From positions 48,788,047 to 48,852,046 of the forward strand of contig CM060947.1 in the NCBI GenBank assembly GCA_030765055.1: 64,000 bases of DNA, given 5' to 3'. The translations under genes and the position numbers were made by a program. Numbering within the stretch: position 1 is the first letter of the stretch; each line of letters begins with the position of its first letter. Under the pieces are notes generated by a model. That model made no database searches. It was not told the DNA's origin and was given only the letters and a program-made list of their open reading frames with translations. This DNA comes from Mantis religiosa. Its lineage: Eukaryota > Arthropoda > Insecta > Mantodea > Mantidae. This document shows, one piece after another, positions 57,723 to 64,000 of the stretch.

Positions 57723-58514
57723 AAACATTTGCATTTGAAGCGCTGAACTGCTGCACAAGTCAAAACTGAAATGAATGAAGTTCATGCAGTATCTACACCA
57801 ACATTGAAGACCATTTACTTCTGGATCAATGAATTTAAACGTGGTCATAGAAGCACCGAAGATGAATCATGCTCTGGTTGCCCAATTGAGGTCACCACAC
57901 AGGACACCATTGAAAAAATCAAAAAACTGGTTATGTAAGACTGCCGAATCAAAATTCATGAGATTGCTGAGGCTGTAGGCATCTCAAATGAGCGAGTGCA
58001 CAATATCCTGCATGAAAAATTGGCAATGAAAAAGCTGTGTGCAAGATGGGTGCCGTGAATGCTCATAGTCAAACAAAAGCACATTCAGAAGAACATTTCT
58101 ACCGAGTGTCTGGCGATGTTTAATCGCAATCCGCAAGACTTTTTGTGTCAATTTATAACCTTGGATGAAACTTGAATCTATTATTACACACCAAAGTCAA
58201 AACAGCAGTCAGAACAATGGATAAAGGCTGGTGAAAGTGCACCAAAGAAGGCAAGGACCATTTTGTCAGCTGCTAAGATAATGGCCACTGTTTTTTGGGA
58301 TTCTCAAGGAATAATCCTCACAGACTACTTGGAAAAAGGCAGAAGCATAACTGGAGCCTATTATGCTTCATTGTTGGATCGTTTGCATAATAAATTGACG
58401 GAAAAGAGACCGAGATTGAAATGCAAACAAATGATCTTTCACCAGAATAATGCACTATTGCACACATCAGCAATTGTGATATTGACAATGCATGAGTTGG
58501 GCTTTGAATTGGTT

Positions 58515-59461
58515 AGCACACTGCTTCACTCACACTGATTTTTCACAGGACATGTTTCAGGAGCTTTTGCTCTTATCATCAGCTGGAAGCTGACTAGTGC
58601 AAATTGTAGTGGTTTCCTCTTTCTCCATAGAGTCGATAGATGGCATGATGTACTTGTCAAAGATGTCTGGTGGTGGAGTTTCAAAATTCATGAGTCTATG
58701 ATGATTTTTGTTAATGAAGATTTTTTCCCTTGCGGAAAGGTCTATGGGGTGATTAACGTATTTTATTAAAGATGTTTCCAAGTTGGATGTCATGTCTAGT
58801 ATTCAAAAAATGAAAAGCCACTCCTGATTTTTCTGTTTCACCATTTTTAATGTTTCTTATATGTTCTTTAGTTCTGATGTCAATATTTATTTTTGTTTTC
58901 CCTATATACATTTTATGACAAGTTTCACATTTGATCTCAGAGATTCCTGGTTTTTCTTTGGTAATAATTGAATTTTTTTTGGGGGGAGGCCTTTTAACAA
59001 ATTTCTGATATTAAATCTATTTTGAGGTGCAAGAATTATGTTATGTGTTGAGAAGATTTTTTGTAATTTATTATGTCCACTAAATTTGGGTTGAAACCGT
59101 TGGTATTCTTCTTGATAATCTTCTTTGTTTAGTGGAAGGTTGATCATCCGAAAGATTAAGCTATTGAAAATGGCATATTGGTGTTGTTTTGGGTTGAAAC
59201 TGTTGTTCCTAATATTAATTGTATGTGTCGATTTCTGTAAATACCAAAAGTGAGTTTGTTGTTCATTTTTTTGATCTTGATGTCCAAAAAGGGGAGCACA
59301 CCATCCTCTTCTGTTTCCAATGTAAATTTTATTGCTGGATTTTGAATATTCAGAAGTCTAAGACCATTTTGTATGAGTTTTTTAAGTACTATTGCAAAAA
59401 TGTCGTCAACATGTCATGCTAAGTTGTGCTTCACTGTCTCTACGTTTCTTTCAACTTTATA
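58515..59461 (-). mobile_element. Penelope-like element, 5' truncated, nested in mariner
   Basis: Perfect 13-base duplication ctttgaattggtt (58502-58514 and 59462-59474). Minus strand, in order: RT active-site piece HVDDIFAIV and VLPFLDIKIKKMNNKLTFGI (about 59415-59245), INLPLNKEDYQEEYQ (about 59140), GIY-YIG domain PGISEIKCETCHKMYIGKTK then RTKEHIRNIKN (about 58952-58850), KYVNHPIDLSAREKIFIN, and a hammerhead-like motif near 58565. The right end (59418-59461) carries the opposite-strand tail 'tgtgcttcactgtctctacg', so the unit is 5'-inverted. One frameshift between RT and EN parts. Confidence 0.87.
58546..58585 (-). ncRNA. Hammerhead-ribozyme-like motif
   Basis: Minus strand: CAG/CTG stem I (3 bp), core CTGATGA plus one T, stem II AAGAGC-AAAA-GCTCCT (one A.C mismatch), GAAA, stem III AC-AT-GT, cleavage triplet GTC. 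It lies directly downstream of the PLE endonuclease region, where PLE hammerheads occur. Confidence 0.6.
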
Positions 59462-59794
59462 CTTTGAATTGGTTCCTCATCCACCTCATTCATCAGACTT
59501 AGCCCCAAGTGACTCCTTCCTGTTCCCAAACTTGAAAATTTAGCTTGGTGATAAGAAATTTTCATGAAATGAAGAAGTGTTAGTCACCATCAACAAGTAT
59601 TTTACAGACCTTGACGGAACCTATTTTGCTGAGGGGATGAATAAGCTCAAACATCATTGGACCAAGTGTATAGGCATCAATGAAGACTATGTCAAGAAAT
59701 AAGGTGAGATGTTAGGAAAAAAATTATTTGGGTTTTTTTACCAGAATTATTAAACAACTCATGGTTAGGATATTTTGTGTTATGAATGTTTCTC

Positions 59795-59955
59795 GACAGG
59801 ATGTTGAAAATGAAGTATATATATATACATTGGCTTTTCACAGCTTTATTCAGTCATCAACCTGATGAAGGGAGTTATGTACGGTTCCGAAATGTCGATG
59901 GCTGATCATCTATACACCTGGCTTGAAGCCCAAGAGCATCTAGAATATATTCACT
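59795..59955 (+). repeat. PLE 3' end fragment with hammerhead-like core
   Basis: At 59862 CTGATGA, then GGGA..TTCC, then GAAAT. The following 'cacctggcttgaagcccaag' matches the ends of the element at 745-1840. No coding part remains. Confidence 0.6.
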
Positions 59956-60247
59956 GCCAGGAAAGTTTCAGATATTGTTTTAAATATTGCTTAATTTGAA
60001 ACCTTTTGAGACAATCACCGTGCAGATTTTTCGGTGCATTATAGGACTGGTGAGCTGTGGTAAATAAATAAACCAAAACTCCATATTATTTTTTGGAGCA
60101 AATGATATGGAGAATGACATTTGTTTTGCTGCAATAAATAAATTGCACTCCTCAAAAACTGCTGGTACTGTGGTGCAAAAATGTCTTTTTTATGTTAATG
60201 GCCTGTTGTCTTATGTTTCAAAATTATACTGGATTTTAGTTTAAAGA

Positions 60248-60560
60248 ATATAAATTAATGGAAATTAATTGTTCTTTCACACTAGCTGGTCTCCGTGCAG
60301 CCGCTCTAAATCATTGAGCTACTATGGCCAACATGCCAACATGACATTTAGTAAGTCGCCATTAAGGTAGTTGTCTCATGTGTTTATGAGAACTCCTAAG
60401 TGGTTTACCGGGAAAAACATGAGTCAGTTGGAGAATTTAATGTAATGTTGGCACGTTGGCCATAGTAGCTCAATGGTTTAGAGCATCTGGATGGAGACCA
60501 GAAGATCCATGGTTCAAATCCCGGCTACGGTATTGAATTTTTCATTCTGGCTCTACCCCT
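60248..60560. mobile_element. Inverted pair of family A SINEs
   Basis: A minus-strand partial head (about 60275-60345, 'cattgagctactatggccaa') is followed by the leader ('gtcagttggagaatttaatg') and a plus-strand copy with A box 'gtagctcaatggtttagag' and B box 'ggttcaaatcccgg'. Confidence 0.75.
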
Positions 60561-60564
60561 TCAA

Positions 60565-61140
60565 TATAAATTAATGTTTATATTTTCTATGTTTTTGAAT
60601 GAACTATATCTACTTAAATTAGCCCCTCCTGTGCCTTATACCTGTGAAAGTTTTTAATTCCTTTTCTGCTTCAAGATATTTGTAAGTTTTACAGGCTAAC
60701 TCAGCCTGTATAAGCAGTACATAATGATTTGTCTAGTAAGAGTTTTTCATCTGAGTGTACCATATTGGGTTTTAAAATAAATTTTTGTTTTTCTCTTTGT
60801 GCTTACATGACTTCAAATTACTGAAACTGTGCCATCAGAACCCTTATGCATATTTACAGCAATTATATAATTTGAAAAAATCTGCACCAAAGAACTGCTT
60901 TCATGTCACCAATCAGTTGAGCTCTAGATTCCATTGTATGCTGAACATTTTACACCTGTTACAAGCAGAAGCATGTTTGCATGACTTCCTGATTAGAAGC
61001 AAGTTTTTCTTTCATCATAGATTACAAAAGACCTTGAGGTATGATATTGCTCAATCAGCCAAATGTATCACCTTGCTTTTGATTTCTGCAGCAAATGAAA
61101 TATGAAAACATGTTTTTGAATTGCCTTAACAAAAGCCAAT
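60565..61140. other. Upstream region of gene 3, nothing recognised
   Basis: A 106-codon plus-strand frame at 60785-61105 has no motif and AT-driven composition; I treat it as chance. Confidence 0.4.
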
Positions 61141-61145
61141 CTTAC

Positions 61146-61151
61146 TATAAG
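61146..61151 (+). promoter_or_regulatory. TATA box of aspartic protease gene 3
   Basis: TATAAG, 70 bases before the ATG at 61216. Predicted start near 61176. Confidence 0.65.
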
Positions 61152-61215
61152 TAGGGCAGCGATGCTGCAGTAAGGTACTTTTACTAGTCCTCTGCATACA
61201 GGAACAGTAAAGGCA

Positions 61216-61277
61216 ATGCTGAAGACTGGCTTCTGTGTCTTGTTGCTTCTAGCAACTGTGCTGGGAAAAGGTGTGAA
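61216..61277 (+). CDS. Aspartic protease gene 3, first exon only (partial)
   Basis: Begins MLKTGFCVLLLLATVLGKGV and has a GTAAGT donor after two bases of a Lys codon. Length (62 bases), phase and final VK are the same as exon 1 of genes 1 and 2, as is the M-L-(R/K)-T/S start. The peptide is a good signal sequence. Exon 2 was not found up to 64000. In gene 1 intron 1 is 5.2 kb, so it can lie beyond the window. That the rest is an aspartic protease is inferred from exon 1 and position. Confidence 0.72.
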
Positions 61278-61991
61278 GTAAGTTTCGTATATTTACTCTA
61301 TACATAATGGGATTTGATTTCAATCAGATTATCAAGCTCACTTAAAGGCTTTCTTAAATTTAACTAAAACATATCCAAAATTATTCTTGAAAAAAGAAGT
61401 AAATATTAAAAAGTGCTGACATATTAGATTTAAATGATTCACTCTATAGGTTTTTATTTATATATAGTTTCTAAAAAAATACTCTTATCACAACCTATTC
61501 CTCTATCTACCTCATTTTAAGATAAAGCTTTTCAGAAATACTTAAATTACGCATTTTGTTTTAGGTACAAGGGACATAGAGGAAACTGAATTGATGGTCT
61601 TAAATTATCTTCCCAAGACATTACGAGGAACAATTGATTAGTGGAGGATACTTAAAAAAAATTATTTTATGAAAAATACTACGGCACGTTATAGCCAAAT
61701 ATGAAATAAATTATATTTCAAGCTAAAATTATTATCGATAGAGAACTTTCTTCTTCAGTTATAACAGTGACTGAAATGATGGCTCAATTGAGCCTAGAAT
61801 CCATAAAACCTGAGTTAATCTTTATCTTTAGGATATGGGAAGGTCTGGAAAAAATCCAATTTAGGCAACTCACCCCAAACAAAAATCAAACTCAGGATCT
61901 TTTTAATGTCAGACAAATATACTACCCCTAACTTTTGGTGCTGATTCATAGGTTAATTTGGATTTTATAGACATCTCAGTAAGTTATGTAA

Positions 61992-62215
61992 GACTTGAAG
62001 CTTTCACGGTGAGCATTATTGATTAAGGCTTCAAGGGTGATCAGCGACATCAAATTTATGAAGATCGAGCTTTGGCCATTGTGCACTCCATGACCTCCAT
62101 GGCATGTTTTGTAGCAGTTATTCAGTTCCTGGTGACGGCCATGGAGTGCATAATGGCCGAAGATACAATCTTCATAAATTTGATGCGGCTGATTTCCCGT
62201 GAAGCCTTACTCAAT
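61992..62215. mobile_element. Foldback/MITE, copy 2
   Basis: Inverted blocks 'attaaggcttca' and 'tgaagccttact', 'catcaaatttatgaaga' and 'tcttcataaatttgatg', and 'gtgcactccatg' with 'catggagtgcat'. Same family as 22753-22912 with a longer loop. In intron 1 of gene 3. Confidence 0.72.
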
Positions 62216-62234
62216 CTCAGTAATTTGTTCAACG

Positions 62235-63900
62235 AGTTTTGGCTAAAATGGAAAAAGATCAGTATCGTTCAGTGATTCGCCTTTTACTTTTAGATGGGAA
62301 AACTTGCAAGGAGATAAAAATGAAATTGGATGCTGTTTATGGAGACCTTTTGCCTTCTCCAACAAAGTTAGATATTGGAATAACGAATTTAAATGTGGTC
62401 AAACATCTGTTTTTGACGAAAAGCACCCAGGACACCCTACAGATATGGTTACCGAGGATGTCATTGAGAAGGTCCACAATATGATTCTCACTGACCTTCG
62501 AATGAAAGTTTGCGAAGTGGCAGGGGCCATAGGTGTATCGAAGGGAACGAAAATTCATATTTTGCACTCTAAGTTGGAGATGAGAAAGCTGTCAGCCTGA
62601 TGGGTGCCGCGTTTGCTTACAGTGGACAACAAGCGGGTGCGGCTTTCAACTTTGAAGCTGTATAAGTGAAATCTGAAGGACTCTTTGCGTGAGTTGTCAC
62701 TGTTGATGAGACCTGGATTCATCATTATATTCTGGAAACCACACAACAATCAAAACAATGGGTTTTTCCGGAGAATCTGCTACAGAGAATACAAAGACGG
62801 TCCTGGAAAAGTGACTGCGACAATTTTTTGAGATAAGAAGGGCGTCATACTCATTGACTACAGACAAGACATTTTTGCCAGTACAAGTGACAAAAGCTCA
62901 CTGAGGTTATATAGAGAAATAAAAACAACCTGGGGGAGGGAAGGATATATAGACATATGTAATAAGTTAGGGCAACAAGGTTTTGCACGGGCGAGAACAG
63001 GAGTGAGAAATTTGAAAGGTATAAGTCAAGAGAGGGAGCTAGATAAATGTCCATTGTGCGGAGAAGAGGATGCAGATTTCCATTGTATAGTGTATTGTAG
63101 TCAAACAAAGATATGGAGAGAGCAGGTCTGGCTACGTGAATGGGACAATTTGGGGGGCGAAGTAATAATTAGAAACATTTTGTCAGTAAAAGGGGAAAAG
63201 AACAGGAGAAATATAGGGCATTATTTAAGGAAAGTTAAAGAGAGATGGCTAAGAACAATTAAGAGAAAAATGTAGATTAGGATAGGTGAAATGGCAAAAT
63301 GTGTAAAAAGGAGTAGAGGGCCTGAATACACAAAAGCCTAGGGTTAGGTGTATGGGGACCAAATTATTATTCAATGGCGGACAACATGGTAGGATTTTTA
63401 GGATTTAGGAATATATGGCATTTTCCAGTATGGATTTTATAATTGTAATCTTGATTTTGTATTTCCATTAGATGATGTAAAAGGAAAGATGAGAAATACA
63501 TTACAAATTACTCATTGACTTCTTGCAAAAAGAAAAAACGATTACTGGAGCATACTACAGTGAGATGCTCAATAAGAAGTTGAAGGTGACATGGTGCCAT
63601 ATGGCAAAGAAGGAAATTTTGTTTCACCACGATACTGTACCAGCACATTCATCCAGAGTCGCTGCTGCCAAACTGCATGAATTGCATTATGAATTGCTGC
63701 AACAGCCACCATATTCTCCTGTTCCCAAATATAAAGAAATAGCTCACAGGAACAAAATTTAGATAAAATGAGGTCATCATGGAGACAGAGGCATATTTTC
63801 AGAGCTTGACAATTCTTATTTTTTGTAGGGGTTAAAAATCGCAGGAGTGTTGACAGAAGTGTATATCCCTAAAAGGGGACTATGTTGAGAAACAAATAAT
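62235..63900 (+). mobile_element. mariner transposon split by a LINE
   Basis: Starts MEKDQYRSVIRLLLLDGKTC, then KEIKMKLDAVYGD (first helix-turn-helix), FKCGQTSVFDEKHPGHPTDM and AGAIGVSKGTKIHILHSKLE (second). After the LINE the frame resumes with KTITGAYYSEML and FHHDTVPAHSSRVAAAKLHE (second catalytic Asp), then PPYSP, where a frameshift or deletion removes the third residue. Inactive. Confidence 0.85.
62860..63508 (+). mobile_element. LINE 3' fragment nested in mariner
   Basis: Perfect 12-base duplication tactcattgact (62848-62859 and 63509-63520). Codes for the end of ORF2: EGYIDICNKLGQQGFARART, then a zinc-knuckle CPLCGEEDADFHCIVYC, and KVKERWLRTIKRKM with a stop. The same family as 51080-52625. 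5' truncated, no RT. Confidence 0.85.
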
Positions 63901-64000
63901 TTGTGTTTGAAAAAACTAGCACCTTCATTCCTAACACAAGTACTTACTGAACCATATATATATACATTTGTCATATGCATAAATATTTGATCTGTTTATT

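Larger units (their letters stand above)
57735..59702 (+). mobile_element. mariner transposon split by a PLE
   Basis: Transposase remnant with FKRGHRSTEDESCSGCPIEV, then IAEAVGISNERVHNILHEKL (helix-turn-helix), TLDET followed by a stop (first Asp), KGRSITGAYYASLLDRLH and FHQNNALLHTSAI. Asn stands at the second catalytic position. The PLE interrupts at 58514. The rest resumes at 59462 with HSSDLAPSDSFLFPNLK and ends GINEDYVKK. Several stops: inactive. Confidence 0.85.

Noticed and set aside
9568..60560. Possible tRNA genes at the many A-box/B-box pairs
   Set aside because: Each is followed by a shared SINE body and tail, several are truncated, and none shows a complete acceptor stem. I treat them as SINE heads.
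60785..61105. 106-codon plus-strand frame before gene 3
   Set aside because: No motif, no homologue recognised, Leu/Lys/His content as expected from AT-rich DNA, and it lies just upstream of the gene 3 promoter.
61562..61640. Possible exon 2 of gene 3 after 'tttttag' like acceptor
   Set aside because: The sequence after the AG does not give the expected IPLKR start and hits a stop quickly.

Overview
The window looks like intron-rich, AT-rich nuclear DNA of an insect. The reasons are long introns with GT..AG borders, mariner transposons, tRNA-derived SINEs, Penelope-like elements (PLEs), decayed LINEs and long simple repeats. The order cannot be fixed from the sequence; a cockroach/termite or another large-genome polyneopteran is a guess.

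The only convincing host genes are three tandem, same-strand pepsin/cathepsin D-type aspartic proteases. Gene 1 (3136-20862, nine exons, 359 aa) and gene 2 (36801-47683, nine exons, 358 aa) are complete. Each has a signal peptide, propeptide, DTGS and DTGT catalytic motifs, a flap tyrosine and conserved cysteines. Their exon sizes match one for one except for 3-base differences in exons 5, 6 and 7. Gene 3 shows a TATA box and a first exon (61216-61277) of the same 62-base length and phase, and runs off the window. Each gene has a TATA-like box 63-70 bases before its ATG. This is a recent tandem array of secreted, probably digestive, proteases.

Almost everything else is mobile DNA. Region 0.7-1.8 kb: PLE fragment with a GIY-YIG endonuclease. 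3-21 kb: gene 1, whose introns hold two internally deleted mariners, PLE-type foldbacks, several SINE families and an ~820-bp purine tract that includes ~500 bp of pure (GAA)n. 21-36.7 kb: intergenic DNA with inverted repeats, PLE remnants, a third deleted mariner and SINEs. 36.8-47.7 kb: gene 2 with a PLE foldback, older repeats and SINEs in its introns. 47.9-61 kb: pogo/Tigger remnant, LINE RT fragment, palindromic SINE dimers, a PLE palindrome, and a mariner split by a PLE. 61-64 kb: start of gene 3, a foldback, and a mariner split by a LINE.

The most interesting signal is a set of hammerhead-ribozyme-like motifs. They have the form CTGAWGA, one extra base, stem II, GAAA, then a two-base-pair stem III. 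They sit at the ends of PLE copies and inside short inverted-dimer (foldback) insertions. At least eight such insertions are bounded by recognisable 11-15 bp direct duplications, some with one mismatch, so each inverted unit inserted as one piece. One copy (34550-34593, minus strand) keeps every helix of a hammerhead. A tRNA-derived SINE shows the same inverted-dimer arrangement, once with a perfect 15-bp duplication.
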